Assembly: GCA_016841825.1 (NCBI GenBank) | Contig: JAENYK010000006.1 | Location: 62,001-126,000, forward strand | Reading direction: 5' to 3' | Source: Halothermothrix sp. | GTDB lineage: Bacteria; Bacillota; Halanaerobiia; DY22613 | Length of the DNA stretch: 64,000 nt | Shown: piece after piece, positions 25,714 through 34,662 of the stretch | How positions within the stretch are numbered: the stretch's first letter is position 1 | How the letters are laid out: each line of letters opens with the position of its first letter | Program-made: the position numbers and the translations under genes | Notes under the pieces: model-generated | What the model was told of the DNA's origin: nothing | Database searches by the model: none | The model's input: the letters and a program-made list of their open reading frames with translations, nothing else

Positions 25714-26183
25714 AAACTATACAATTAAATTTGATCATTAATAATCAGCAGTATGAACTGCAGGTTGACCCTAACTTGCGTCTTTTGGATCTTTTGCGGG
25801 AAGAATTAGACCTGCTGGGGACGAAAGAAGGGTGTGGAGTCGGTGAATGTGGAGCCTGTACGGTGATAATGAATGGTCAGACGGTTAATTCCTGCCTGGT
25901 TTTGGCTGGTCAGGCACAGGATGCGGTTATTTTTACTATTGAAGGAATCCAGGGAGAGGGGGAGGAACTCCATCCCATTCAGGCAGCTTTTATTGAAAAA
26001 GGAGCAGTTCAGTGTGGTTTTTGTACACCGGGAATGATTTTGAGTGCCAAAGCTCTATTAGATCATAATCCTCAGCCGACGGTAGAGGAGATAAAAGAAG
26101 GAATTTCGGGCAATCTATGTCGTTGTACAGGCTATCAGCAGATTATTGAGGCGATTCAGTTGGCGGCTGAGAAGATGAAATAG
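25710..26183 (+). CDS. 2Fe-2S subunit of the molybdenum hydroxylase
   Basis: A 157-residue iron-sulfur subunit with two clusters. The plant-ferredoxin type cluster uses GCGVGECGACTVIMNG with a distal Cys in NSCLV. The second uses CGFCTPGM and CRCTGY. Length and motifs are standard. It is the last gene before a long palindromic terminator. No molybdopterin biosynthesis or insertion gene is in the operon. Confidence 0.95.
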   Translation: MKTIQLNLIINNQQYELQVDPNLRLLDLLREELDLLGTKEGCGVGECGACTVIMNGQTVNSCLVLAGQAQDAVIFTIEGIQGEGEELHPIQAAFIEKGAVQCGFCTPGMILSAKALLDHNPQPTVEEIKEGISGNLCRCTGYQQIIEAIQLAAEKMK

Positions 26184-26193
26184 GTAATACCAC

Positions 26194-26256
26194 CCTTAAA
26201 ATATGAGAGCGGTATGGCCAATTGGTCATACCGCTCTCATATTTTAAGGTTTTGTA
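26194..26256 (+). terminator. 56-nt near-perfect palindromic terminator after the hydroxylase operon
   Basis: Two perfect 23-nt arms (26194-26216 and 26227-26249) flank GCCAATTGGT, which itself nearly continues the pairing, followed by TTTTGT. Unusually long for a terminator; symmetric, so it could work both ways or be a protein site. Confidence 0.75.
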
Positions 26257-26286
26257 AAACTAGACATGGTTAAGTTGCTAAATTTA

Positions 26287-26295
26287 TGGTACAAT
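26287..26295 (+). promoter_or_regulatory. Extended -10 promoter of the dipeptidase gene
   Basis: TGG-TACAAT (26287-26295) with the TGn extension; no good -35 box at 17 nt. It lies 51 nt before the start codon. Confidence 0.5.
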
Positions 26296-26346
26296 AAGGG
26301 ATAAAGATGTATTAGAGTTAACAATATTAAAGGAGGTTGTGTTAGT

Positions 26347-27333
26347 ATGGAAGCTATTTTGGTAGATGATCCGATGATTTTTCATGAGAATCTTTATGTA
26401 GTTAATTCCCATCTTGATACCATTTTACGAGTGGTCAATGAAGAGCTGGATATTCGGGAAGCCACAGGAGTCTGGCATGTGGATGTTCCAAGAATTAAAG
26501 CTGGAGGAGTAGATCTTCTGGTTTTCGCCATTTATCTAGAATCCCAATATCTGCCCGACAGAGCGAGGGAGAGAACAGAGCAACTGTTGACAGCTATTAA
26601 AAAGCTTGTTGAGTCTTCGTCAGATCTGGAATTGGTTTTAGACCCGGAAGATTTTGAACGAATTAAAGCAGAAGGTAAGATTGGCATTATGATCGCCATT
26701 GAAGGTGCAGATGGTATTACCAGCGTAGAAGATGTACATAAATTTTACCGGGAAGGCGTTAGAATGATTAGCTTTACCTGGAATTATGGTAATCAGTTGG
26801 CAGATGGTGTAAAAGAGGAGAAGCCGGGAGGTTTGACTGAATTGGGCAAAGCTTGTCTGGCCGCGATGAACGAATTAGGAGTTATTGTTGATGTCTCTCA
26901 TCTGGCAGAACCAGGCTTCTGGGATGTTATTAAATATTCATCAGCTCCGATAATTGCTTCTCATTCTAATGCCAGAGCTTTAGCCAGTCATCCACGTAAT
27001 CTGACAGATGAGCAACTGTTAGCCATTAAAGATAAGGGCGGTATGGTGGGATTGTGTTATGAACCGTGGTTTTTGAAAGATGGTGGACAGGGAGTTACTA
27101 TTGCTGATATTGTGAAACATTATTCATACATAAGTGATCTAATTGGCAGTGACCGGGTGGGTCTGGGAACTGATTTTGATGGTATTGGTAATGTTCCTGC
27201 AGGAATGGAAGATATTGCGAAGACACCTGAGTTGACCAAAGCTCTGCTGACTGAAGGGGTCTCAGCTGAAGATGTTAGGTTGGTAATGGGAGAGAATTTT
27301 TTAAGATTGTTTAAGCAGATTATGGATAAGTAA
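26347..27333 (+). CDS. Membrane dipeptidase family (M19) peptidase
   Basis: A 328-residue zinc dipeptidase of the renal-dipeptidase fold. Likely metal ligands are in order: SHLD near residue 22, AIEGAD, DVSHLAE, ASHSNARAL, and the terminal GLGTDFDG. It should hydrolyse dipeptides, often with D-residues. No signal peptide is present, so it acts in the cytoplasm as is usual in Firmicutes. AAAGGAGG lies 9 nt before the ATG. It forms a single-gene unit facing the superoxide dismutase gene. Confidence 0.88.
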   Translation: MEAILVDDPMIFHENLYVVNSHLDTILRVVNEELDIREATGVWHVDVPRIKAGGVDLLVFAIYLESQYLPDRARERTEQLLTAIKKLVESSSDLELVLDPEDFERIKAEGKIGIMIAIEGADGITSVEDVHKFYREGVRMISFTWNYGNQLADGVKEEKPGGLTELGKACLAAMNELGVIVDVSHLAEPGFWDVIKYSSAPIIASHSNARALASHPRNLTDEQLLAIKDKGGMVGLCYEPWFLKDGGQGVTIADIVKHYSYISDLIGSDRVGLGTDFDGIGNVPAGMEDIAKTPELTKALLTEGVSAEDVRLVMGENFLRLFKQIMDK

Positions 27334-27340
27334 ACGTTTA

Positions 27341-27403
27341 AAAAATCGGTGTCGAGGTAAATCATTTTGGATGAATGATTAGACTATTCGACACCGTTTT
27401 TTT
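27341..27403. terminator. Bidirectional terminator between dipeptidase and superoxide dismutase genes
   Basis: AAAAAATCGGTGTCGA and TCGACACCGTTTTTTT form the stem (one bulge), with a nested AATCATT/AATGATT hairpin. A-run and T-run on the two sides allow use by both convergent genes. Confidence 0.85.
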
Positions 27404-27426
27404 GATTGTCATGTAATTTTGAACCA

Positions 27427-28080
27427 CTATCTTTGCCAGATAGTCAGCGGCATTTGTCCTCTCATCGCCAATAACAATCTTCTCTCTACTTCAAACCAAT
27501 TAATTAAATCCCACCAGGAGTGTACATAATCACCCCGTCTATTCTGATAGTCCAGATAGTAGGCATGTTCCCAGACGTCTACTACTAAAATCGGAATGCT
27601 ACCCCATATAGTAAGATTTTGGTGTTTCCCAGCCTGAAGGATTTCTAAACGATTCCAGGCAGGATTCCAGACTAATACTCCCCAACCAGAAGCTTCAACT
27701 TTGATTGCGGCTTGCTCGAACTGTTCCTGAAATGCCCGAAAGTTGCCAAAAGATCTGCGGATTTCTGATAGAGTGTAATTTTGTGGTTGACCTCCCATAC
27801 CCGGAGGTGTCATCACAGTCCAATAGATGCTATGCAGTATGTCTCCGGATCCATTATAAGCCAGTTCACCCTCCCAGTATTTAATTAAATCAAAATCGCC
27901 GCTCCGGCGAGCTTCTACCAACATAAGCTCTGTTCTATTTAAACCTTCTACATACCCTCGATGAAGTATATCGTGGTGTATCCGTAATGACTCAGAACTA
28001 ATAATTGGCTCTAAAGCATCATAAGGATAGGGCAGTGGTGGCAAAGTATGCTCACCGGGAGGGACAGTAATACTATACAT
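27427..28080 (-). CDS. Superoxide dismutase (Fe/Mn family)
   Basis: A 217-residue Fe/Mn superoxide dismutase. The four metal ligands are in place: His35, His83 (ILHSIYW), Asp168 and His172 (VDVWEHAYYLDY). The usual KHH segment near the first ligand is replaced by DILH, and the N-terminus is slightly extended, so it is divergent. It dismutates superoxide, plausible oxygen defence in an anaerobe. Its ribosome binding site is a strong GAGGAGGAGG. Fe versus Mn use cannot be told from the sequence. Confidence 0.9.
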   Translation of the reverse strand: MYSITVPPGEHTLPPLPYPYDALEPIISSESLRIHHDILHRGYVEGLNRTELMLVEARRSGDFDLIKYWEGELAYNGSGDILHSIYWTVMTPPGMGGQPQNYTLSEIRRSFGNFRAFQEQFEQAAIKVEASGWGVLVWNPAWNRLEILQAGKHQNLTIWGSIPILVVDVWEHAYYLDYQNRRGDYVHSWWDLINWFEVERRLLLAMRGQMPLTIWQR

Positions 28081-28100
28081 TTCAAAGACCTCCTCCTCAT

Positions 28101-28130
28101 AATATAACTTTTGCTATATTTTATTGTAAA
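28101..28130 (-). promoter_or_regulatory. Candidate sigma-A promoter of the superoxide dismutase gene
   Basis: Minus strand TTTACA (28125-28130), 18 nt, TATATT (28101-28106). One mismatch in each box. Between 28131 and 28323 I see nothing further. Confidence 0.5.
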
Positions 28131-28323
28131 TATCTCAAAGATGTGTTTGCAATTTTTACAATTTAGTTCCACTTCGACTAACTCCAAATCTGTCAAATTA
28201 AACAGTTATCGTTCTGGACAATACTGCATATACATTAAATAAATATTAGCAGCCATTTGCCGAAAATTCAGGTTTTATATAAAAGCCAATCTTGTATTTA
28301 GGATTGTTAATATATATCCTGCC

Positions 28324-28390
28324 TTGTTCTACTTCAGGTGGGGTTGAATCCCCATCTGAAGCTCCGAGGTAACGAGTTCACTTTGCGTGT
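28324..28390 (+). repeat. Dispersed repeat family B, copy 2 (short)
   Basis: TTGTTCTACTTCAGGTGGGG, a loop, CCCCATCTGAAG and then AACGAGTTCACTTTG, matching the copy at 35574 in the same orientation. It lacks the CCACTT hairpin. Confidence 0.7.
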
Positions 28391-28456
28391 GAATCAGTTC
28401 CTTATGGTTCACTGACATGTGTATCAGATTCGAATAATTCTTAGGGAGGGATTAAA

Positions 28457-29803
28457 ATGGGACTAAAGCAGTATATAATTAGACTGATGATGAAACAGGG
28501 ATTGAGGTATGTGAAAAAGGACCCAGATAATAATATTCCAAAACTGATTGACCTGAGTGAGAAGTTTTCTGCGCGTCAAGAGCATAGAATGATTATCAGA
28601 ATGATAAGAAATATCTGGCAAAATCAAGATAGTAATTGGTATATTTATATGAATAAGATTCTTACTCAACTACATCCAGGGGTTTTAGAAAAATTGATTT
28701 TAAACTTTTTTGTTAATTCAGCAATTATCGGTACTCCACTGGCAAAGAGTTTGTCTCAGAAATATGAATGCAATATTCCCTGGGCGATCTTAATGGATCC
28801 AACAGTTGCCTGTAATTTGAAGTGTACAGGTTGTTGGGCTGCGGAATATGATAAAACTGCAAACATGAGTTTGCAGACTCTGGACAGGATAATTGAAGAA
28901 GGTAAACTGCTGGGGATTTATATGTATATCTTCTCAGGCGGAGAACCACTAGTAAGAAAAACTGACTTAATTAAGCTGGCAGAGAAGCATAATGATTGTG
29001 CCTTTCTGGCTTTCTCGAATGCTACTTTAGTGGATGAAGAGTTTGCACAGGAACTGGCCCGGGTAGGTAACTTCGCGCTGGCAATTAGTGTAGAAGGATT
29101 TGCTCAGGAGACAGATATGCGTAGAGGGAAGGGAACCTATCATAAAGTACTTCATGCTATGGATTTGTTGAAAGAAGAAGGAGTGGGTTTTGGATTTTCT
29201 ACTTGCTACCATAGTCAAAATACGGAATCTGTTGGATCAGATGAATATATTGATCTAATGATAGCTAAGGGCTGTCTCTTTGGATGGTATTTTACATATA
29301 TTCCATTGGGTAGAAATGCTAAATCTGAGCTTTTGGCAAGTGCTGACCAGAGAGAATACATGTATCATCGGGTGAGAAAAATGCGGGAGACTAAACCGAT
29401 TTTTGTTATGGATTTTTGGAATGATGGTGAATATGTAGATGGTTGCATAGCTGGAGGAAAGAGTTATATTCATATTAATGCTAATGGAGATGTGGAACCC
29501 TGTGCATTTATTCATTACTCGAATGTGAATATTCATGAAACCAGTCTATTGGAAGCTTTACAATCGCCAATAATGCAGCAATATCGTCAGAATCAACCAT
29601 TTAACGAGAATCATCTTAGACCATGTCCACTATTGGATAATCCTGAGAAGTTGCAGATGATGGTTCATAAATCGGGATCTTATTCTACTCAGCCAGTAGA
29701 TCATGAATCAGTGGATAGATTAGCTGATAAATGTAGAGATGTCTCGAAAGAGTGGGCTAAACGAGCTAATGAATTGTGGGAAGGTGTGAAATATGAGCAA
29801 TAA
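28457..29803 (+). CDS. Radical SAM protein with C-terminal cysteine-containing extension
   Basis: A 448-residue radical SAM enzyme. The 4Fe-4S motif CNLKCTGC gives Cys119, Cys123 and Cys126, followed by FSGGEPLVR, the SAM-binding GGE motif. A Cys in DGCIAGG and further ones in EPCAFIHYS and RPCPLLDNP resemble SPASM-type auxiliary cluster ligands. The first 100 residues are a helical region of unknown role. The natural reaction cannot be named. GGGAGGG precedes the ATG by 7 nt. It stands alone, with gene remnants downstream. Confidence 0.82.
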   Translation: MGLKQYIIRLMMKQGLRYVKKDPDNNIPKLIDLSEKFSARQEHRMIIRMIRNIWQNQDSNWYIYMNKILTQLHPGVLEKLILNFFVNSAIIGTPLAKSLSQKYECNIPWAILMDPTVACNLKCTGCWAAEYDKTANMSLQTLDRIIEEGKLLGIYMYIFSGGEPLVRKTDLIKLAEKHNDCAFLAFSNATLVDEEFAQELARVGNFALAISVEGFAQETDMRRGKGTYHKVLHAMDLLKEEGVGFGFSTCYHSQNTESVGSDEYIDLMIAKGCLFGWYFTYIPLGRNAKSELLASADQREYMYHRVRKMRETKPIFVMDFWNDGEYVDGCIAGGKSYIHINANGDVEPCAFIHYSNVNIHETSLLEALQSPIMQQYRQNQPFNENHLRPCPLLDNPEKLQMMVHKSGSYSTQPVDHESVDRLADKCRDVSKEWAKRANELWEGVKYEQ

Positions 29804-29847
29804 ATAAAGAAACTGGCATATATCTTGCATTTATCATAATATACAGT

Positions 29848-30021
29848 GCCCAGACGATTATGACAGGAGATAATGAGATAGTAGTTGTCGGCGGTACAGA
29901 GAATATGAGCCAGGCTCCTTATCTATTACCAAATTCCAGGTGGGGTATTCGGATGGGACATAATCAGGTTGTGGATTCCATGATTAAGGATGCCTTGACT
30001 GATGCATTTAATCAATATTGA
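29848..30021 (+). pseudogene. Remnant of an acetyl-CoA acetyltransferase (thiolase) gene
   Basis: Reads as an internal thiolase segment: AQTIMTGDNEIVVVGG, TENMSQAPYLLPNSRWGIRMG, then [15 protein letters not shown] and a stop. This is about residues 95-155 of a 390-residue enzyme. The catalytic Cys (upstream) and the His/Cys motifs (downstream) are missing. The N-terminal side is replaced by unrelated sequence, and the C-terminal side runs straight into a FabG fragment. Confidence 0.75.
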
Positions 30022-30419
30022 AAGGTGTTTATAATTGTGGTCAGGCAGCGGCGAAAGTTATGGTTGAACAAGGCTCTGGAGTTATCTTAAATGCTTCTTC
30101 TGTTGTTGGCATATATGGTAATTTTGGGCAAACCAATTATGCTGCTACTAAGTGGGGAGTTATTGGAATTACAAAAACCTGGGGTAAAGAATTGGGTAAG
30201 AAAGGTGTGCGTGTTAATGCTGTAGCCCCTGGTTTTATCCTTACTCCGATGACAGAAAAAATGCCTGAAAAGGTATTAGATATGATGAAAGATAAAGCTT
30301 CACTTAAAAGATTGGGTACTTCTGAAGATATTGCCAATGCGTATACATTTCTGGCTTCCGATGAAGCTAGTTTTATCACTGGAACAGTGCTCAGCGTTGA
30401 TGGTGGTGTTGTACTTTAA
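30018..30419 (+). pseudogene. C-terminal remnant of a 3-oxoacyl-ACP / acetoacetyl-CoA reductase (FabG-like SDR)
   Basis: The C-terminal 133 residues of a short-chain dehydrogenase: [15 protein letters not shown], the catalytic Ser in NASSVVG, YAATKWG (Tyr-x3-Lys), VNAVAPGFI and the end SVDGGVVL. The N-terminal Rossmann part with the nucleotide-binding TGxxxGIG is absent. The frame is open, but it cannot bind cofactor normally and has no ribosome binding site. With the thiolase piece it looks like one deletion through adjacent phaA-phaB or thl-fabG type genes. Confidence 0.78.
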
Positions 30420-30478
30420 TTTGCACTGCGAGTAAAGCTGATTATAAGTTTTAAAATATAAAAACCAGGTTATTAAGG

Positions 30479-30516
30479 GGAAGTATCTATGTTTTAGGCT
30501 AGATACTTCCTTTTTT
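30479..30516 (+). terminator. Terminator after the remnant genes
   Basis: GGAAGTATCTA / TAGATACTTCC, an 11-bp perfect stem with TTTTTT. Confidence 0.9.
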
Positions 30517-30624
30517 AATGATTTGACGATGCGAACAAAAACTTGAGTAAATAAGAAAAATTTTATACTCTGACCGTGATTTTTCCCTTTTATTCACGTA
30601 TTCTTTTAAAAGACGTCTATTAAA

Positions 30625-30766
30625 ACTGATTCAAAGTCGCATTAACGGCCTTGAATTAAACGATTTCAGAAGGAAATTTATTCTTCCACTGCAGTGTAAA
30701 CACTATTTAGTTATTTATCTCTCGCCTATAGAGGGTGGGAGACTTTCCTTTTGAAATGTCGTTAAA
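30625..30766 (-). repeat. Dispersed repeat family A, copy 3 (inverted)
   Basis: On the minus strand it opens TTTAACGACATTTCAAAAGG, then GTCTCCCACCCTCTATAGG, ATAAATAACTAAATAGTGTT and CCTTCTGAAATCGTTTAA, as in the plus-strand copies. It is the only reversed copy in the window. 30517-30624 shows no other feature. Confidence 0.82.
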
Positions 30767-30799
30767 GTTAATCACTAATTTTAAAGGAGAGTGAGATAA

Positions 30800-31669
30800 A
30801 TGGAGATCAAAATCACAAATCTGAGTAAAGCTTACAGAGGTAAAAATTATGTTTTAAAGGAGATTAATCTTGACCTGAAAACTCCTGCTCTAATAGGGTT
30901 GGTCGGGCCTAATGGAGCAGGAAAAACTACATTAATGCGCTTATTGGTGAGTCAAATTTTGCCCAGTCAGGGCGAGATTACGGTTGATGGATACAATTTA
31001 TTTAAGAACCAGCACTATTTAAAAGAGCGGTTAGGTTATCTACCCCAGGATTTTGGATTATATGATGAATTGACGGTAGAACAATTTTTGGACTATATCG
31101 CCTGTCTGAAGGGAAGTAAAGCGAATCGGAAAAAAGTGATTAATGATGCAATTGGCAGGACTAATCTGGACGGAAAGAGGAGAGCCAGGATCAAAACTCT
31201 CTCTGGAGGGCAAAAACAGCGAGTAGGGATTGCTCAGGCTATGTTAAACGATCCGGAGTTATTTATCGTGGACGAACCGACTGTTGGATTAGACCCAGAA
31301 GAAAGGATAAAGTTCCGCAATCTCTTTTCGGAAAACGCCAGTAATAAGATTGTTATTCTCTCAACCCATATTATCGATGATGTGGAATCTATCTGTAATC
31401 GATTAATTGTGATGGATCATGGAATAATCCTTTATGATGGCACACCAACGGAATTGGTTCAGAAAACAGTAAATCATGTCGCAGTTGTCGAACTGACAGG
31501 AGCTGAACAGATGATTACGGAAGGACAATATAGGGTTGTATCCAGACTGGTTTCTCCTACTGGTGTCAGATATAGATTGGTTGGAGATGATCTTCCCAGA
31601 TCCAGTAAATTGATTACTCCTACACTGGAAGATGCGTATGTTTATTGTATGATGAAGGGAGGGTTTTAG
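30800..31669 (+). CDS. ABC transporter ATP-binding protein
   Basis: A 289-residue ABC-2-type ATPase. Walker A GPNGAGKTTLMR near residue 37, signature TLSGGQKQRVGIAQA near 135, Walker B LFIVDEPTVGLDP and the His switch LSTHIIDD are all present. The C-terminal 60 residues form the extra domain common in export ATPases. AAAGGAGAGTGAG precedes the ATG. It is transcribed with the fused permease-peptidase and second permease that follow within 2 nt, so it probably powers an exporter or a membrane-embedded processing complex. Confidence 0.88.
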   Translation: MEIKITNLSKAYRGKNYVLKEINLDLKTPALIGLVGPNGAGKTTLMRLLVSQILPSQGEITVDGYNLFKNQHYLKERLGYLPQDFGLYDELTVEQFLDYIACLKGSKANRKKVINDAIGRTNLDGKRRARIKTLSGGQKQRVGIAQAMLNDPELFIVDEPTVGLDPEERIKFRNLFSENASNKIVILSTHIIDDVESICNRLIVMDHGIILYDGTPTELVQKTVNHVAVVELTGAEQMITEGQYRVVSRLVSPTGVRYRLVGDDLPRSSKLITPTLEDAYVYCMMKGGF

Positions 31670-31670
31670 T

Positions 31671-33824
31671 TTGAGAGACAGGGTTGAATTAATTTGGAAT
31701 GAGGTAAAGTTGTTATTCAAATTAAAAATGGTAATAGTTCTTATCCTATTAACGATTATTTTCATGATTATAGGTTTGGGAGCAGTAAATTCTTCTGATA
31801 ACTATGCTTTACACAATATGCGGCAGACTTCCAGAATTATCGCTCTGGGTTCTGCCAGGTATGGTGCACTATTTGGGTCAGTTCTATTTGGAATGATGAC
31901 AATTATTCTATTGAATAGAGATCAACGAAAAGGCAGTAAAGATTTGATAGAAGCAAATCTGGAGTATTATCAGTTAATTATTGTCAGGATTATTTCCCTT
32001 ATTTTACTGGTAATTGGGACAATTTTACTGGGAATGCTAGTGGTTTTTATAGTGCAAACCTGGATATATCAGACAGTTTTTGAACTGAGAATATACCTCT
32101 TTTCCTATGGTGTGGTTTTCTTTCCGGCTATACTTTTTGCAATTTTGCTAACAAGTGGAGTGTATTTGATCACTGATAATAGTGATATGAGTTTATTATC
32201 ATTGGCGGGGTTGTATTTTTTGAGTTTAACTTCAAATAATTATTTACTAAACTGGGTTCAGACCCATGCATTGCTGTATTCCGATTTTGCTTCAATCAGA
32301 CCCGTGACCTCATTTATCCTATATAATCGGCTATTCTGGGTAAGTATTTCATTGGGAGTTTTGGCTCTGGGTCTTTTGTTTAAGCGGCGGTATCAACGAG
32401 GAATTTACGAATCTATGCTAATTAATGGGCAAAAGTTATTTATACCACTGGCTGTAGTTGGTTTGCTCTGTTTAGCTCTGCTGATCTATTCTCATGAGCC
32501 ATTGATTAACTCTGCAGACAGTGCACTGAATATAGAGGAACCAGTAATAAATGAACGGGTTATCCTCACCAAAATATTACCAGATATAACTTTTTATCCA
32601 GATAAAGGTGAGATGAAAGCAGTGGTAAATTATATTTTTTGCAAAGAGTTAGCTGAAGAAAGGATTGAATTGATTACTAATACAGGTTTACAGATAACTT
32701 CTGTTAAAGTTAATGGTCTTCCTACGGGTTTTGAATATCTGAAGGGAACAGATAGAATACAAGTAGATTTGGCAGATGGGGAACAGGTGGAGTTGGAAGT
32801 GACTTATGAAGGTAGGATCAAATATCCCCATGTCAGCACCGTTGCAGGATATATCTCTGAAAACAGTATTTATCTCCTGGAACAGTCTCATTGGATTTTT
32901 GAGCCATTGACAGCTCGGGATGAACAGGTGGAGATAATCGGAGCCGTTACTCTACCGGCAGAATTGACGGCTGTCCCTGTCGGTGAAATAACAGCCATCA
33001 AAGAGGAAGCTGGACAGAAAACCTGGGAGTATATGCTAAAAACGAGAAGTCTGGAATTGGGTTTTTTTGCTGCAGAATACACCCAAAAAATATTCAATGT
33101 CGCCGGGATTGAAGTTCAATTATTCACTTCACCCAGGCATGAGGCATATTTGTTTCAGAAGGATTTAGAGCACTACATTACTGGAATTGTGGAATATTAT
33201 ACTCAGGTAATAGGTGAATATGCCTTTCTAGATCAACCCTTGAAGATTGTCGAGAGTTCTCTGTACAAAACAGGAGGTCATTCTACAGCGAATGTGATCA
33301 CTATTGCTGAATATGTGTTTAATCGAGAATTTACTAATTCTACATCAATGGAAGAATGGCGTTTCTATCAGGACATCGAGCTGCTGGCCCACGAAATAGC
33401 GCATCAATGGTGGGGTTCAGGAGTAGAAGTTACTGTTAATACACCCTGGTCATCAGAAGGTTTAGCCTGCTATATGTCCAACAAATATATGGAAGCTGAA
33501 TTTGGAGAGGAAGTTAGCTTTATGCTGTCCAGTTATTGGGAATCATCTGTCCGGTTAATGCAAGGGAAGTATTATTATCAACATCCCAATCAGGTGGGAT
33601 TGTTGAAAAAGGATATGCAGACCCAGATCGCTACAGAGAAACTGAAGACCGAACTTTATTCAATCATGCCTTTGCAATTGCTGAAAGCTGAAAAAATTCT
33701 GGGAAAAGAGCAGTTTTTGCAAAGTTTAGCCAGGCTATATAAGCAAAATCTTTTCCAGAGTGTTAGTTATCAGGAATTTTTTGCTGAAACTAATCTGACG
33801 AAGGAGGCGATCACTCTTGACTAA
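31671..33824 (+). CDS. ABC permease fused to an M1-family aminopeptidase domain
   Basis: A 717-residue two-part protein. The first half (to about residue 280) has about six hydrophobic helices of an ABC-2 permease (for example MVIVLILLTIIFMIIGLGAV). The second half is an M1-type zinc peptidase: the catalytic motif HEIAHQWWG gives His574, Glu575 and His578, and the third ligand Glu596 lies in SSEGLACY, the standard 18-residue spacing. Orientation suggests that the peptidase domain lies outside the cytoplasmic membrane. TTG at 31671 follows GGGAGGG. Fusions like this are known but poorly characterised; the substrate is unknown. Confidence 0.85.
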   Translation: MRDRVELIWNEVKLLFKLKMVIVLILLTIIFMIIGLGAVNSSDNYALHNMRQTSRIIALGSARYGALFGSVLFGMMTIILLNRDQRKGSKDLIEANLEYYQLIIVRIISLILLVIGTILLGMLVVFIVQTWIYQTVFELRIYLFSYGVVFFPAILFAILLTSGVYLITDNSDMSLLSLAGLYFLSLTSNNYLLNWVQTHALLYSDFASIRPVTSFILYNRLFWVSISLGVLALGLLFKRRYQRGIYESMLINGQKLFIPLAVVGLLCLALLIYSHEPLINSADSALNIEEPVINERVILTKILPDITFYPDKGEMKAVVNYIFCKELAEERIELITNTGLQITSVKVNGLPTGFEYLKGTDRIQVDLADGEQVELEVTYEGRIKYPHVSTVAGYISENSIYLLEQSHWIFEPLTARDEQVEIIGAVTLPAELTAVPVGEITAIKEEAGQKTWEYMLKTRSLELGFFAAEYTQKIFNVAGIEVQLFTSPRHEAYLFQKDLEHYITGIVEYYTQVIGEYAFLDQPLKIVESSLYKTGGHSTANVITIAEYVFNREFTNSTSMEEWRFYQDIELLAHEIAHQWWGSGVEVTVNTPWSSEGLACYMSNKYMEAEFGEEVSFMLSSYWESSVRLMQGKYYYQHPNQVGLLKKDMQTQIATEKLKTELYSIMPLQLLKAEKILGKEQFLQSLARLYKQNLFQSVSYQEFFAETNLTKEAITLD

Positions 33825-34539
33825 ACTAAATGTTTTGAGATATGAGATTAGACGTTTGATTAGTACTAAACAGTATTTGTACAGTCTTTTAATCATTTCG
33901 CTTTTGACTTATGATGTTTTAAATAGGTTATTAATTGGGGGGTTTAAAGGGACAGCTCCTTTTTCTCCCTGGAGTTATTCAGAATTTCTCGCTCTGGTTA
34001 TATCGGTGTTTTCGGTGATCGTTATCCTTATGTGGATAAATGTTTTTTCGGAAAAGGAGCAAAAAGTGCGGGGTATTATCTTTTCTGCCCCTATCACCCA
34101 AAGCAGATATTATCTGATTAAAGGTATAGCTATAGGTCTTGCAGCTTCGTTAATACTGTTGGTAATCATTATTTTGAGTTTTGGCTATTATTATCTGGTC
34201 TATGGTTTTAGCGATTATGGAACTTTTATTATGCCGATGGTGTATTTTATCTGTCCATCATTTCTCATTAGCCTGGGACTAGGTCTGTTCATAGGTAAGA
34301 TAAATGTAAAGATTCTCTATCTCTTGATTCCCTTATTTTTAGTGATTGGTTTATTCAATCTTGGGCTGCCAGGTTTATTAGATTTGACTGGCGGAAGTTA
34401 TCTTTTTGATCACTTTAATTACCTGAATCTCGAGGTTATCGAAAAGTACACCTTAACTAAAGAGTTCTTGTGTAGTCGAATGATCTTAATTGTCTTAGGT
34501 CTTTGCCTGTTTGGTATCGGTTGTAGGATAAAACAATAG
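33817..34539 (+). CDS. ABC-2-type membrane protein, second permease
   Basis: A 240-residue membrane protein with about six hydrophobic segments (FLALVISVFSVIVILMWINV and LILLVIIILSFGYYYLVYG among them) and the ABC-2 permease feature VFSEKEQKVRGIIFSAPITQ. It starts with TTG at 33817, 8 nt before the previous gene ends, after AAGGAGGCGA. It completes a three-gene transporter with the ATPase and the peptidase-fused permease. Confidence 0.78.
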   Translation: MTKLNVLRYEIRRLISTKQYLYSLLIISLLTYDVLNRLLIGGFKGTAPFSPWSYSEFLALVISVFSVIVILMWINVFSEKEQKVRGIIFSAPITQSRYYLIKGIAIGLAASLILLVIIILSFGYYYLVYGFSDYGTFIMPMVYFICPSFLISLGLGLFIGKINVKILYLLIPLFLVIGLFNLGLPGLLDLTGGSYLFDHFNYLNLEVIEKYTLTKEFLCSRMILIVLGLCLFGIGCRIKQ

Positions 34540-34662
34540 CAGGACAATTATCAGGTAGTGAAGAATATTTATTCGAAAAGGAACAATTTCTAATCTGGAG
34601 GAGTTTTGATAGAATTATGGAGGATAATCTGACGAATTTTATTTTCATGGGGGTGAGCGGGG

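Noticed and set aside
30018-30419. The FabG-like frame as an intact enzyme
   Set aside because: It lacks the N-terminal cofactor-binding half and its own ribosome site.
31403-31765. 120-codon minus-strand frame over the ABC ATPase end
   Set aside because: No ribosome site, and it covers the end of one real gene and the start of another.
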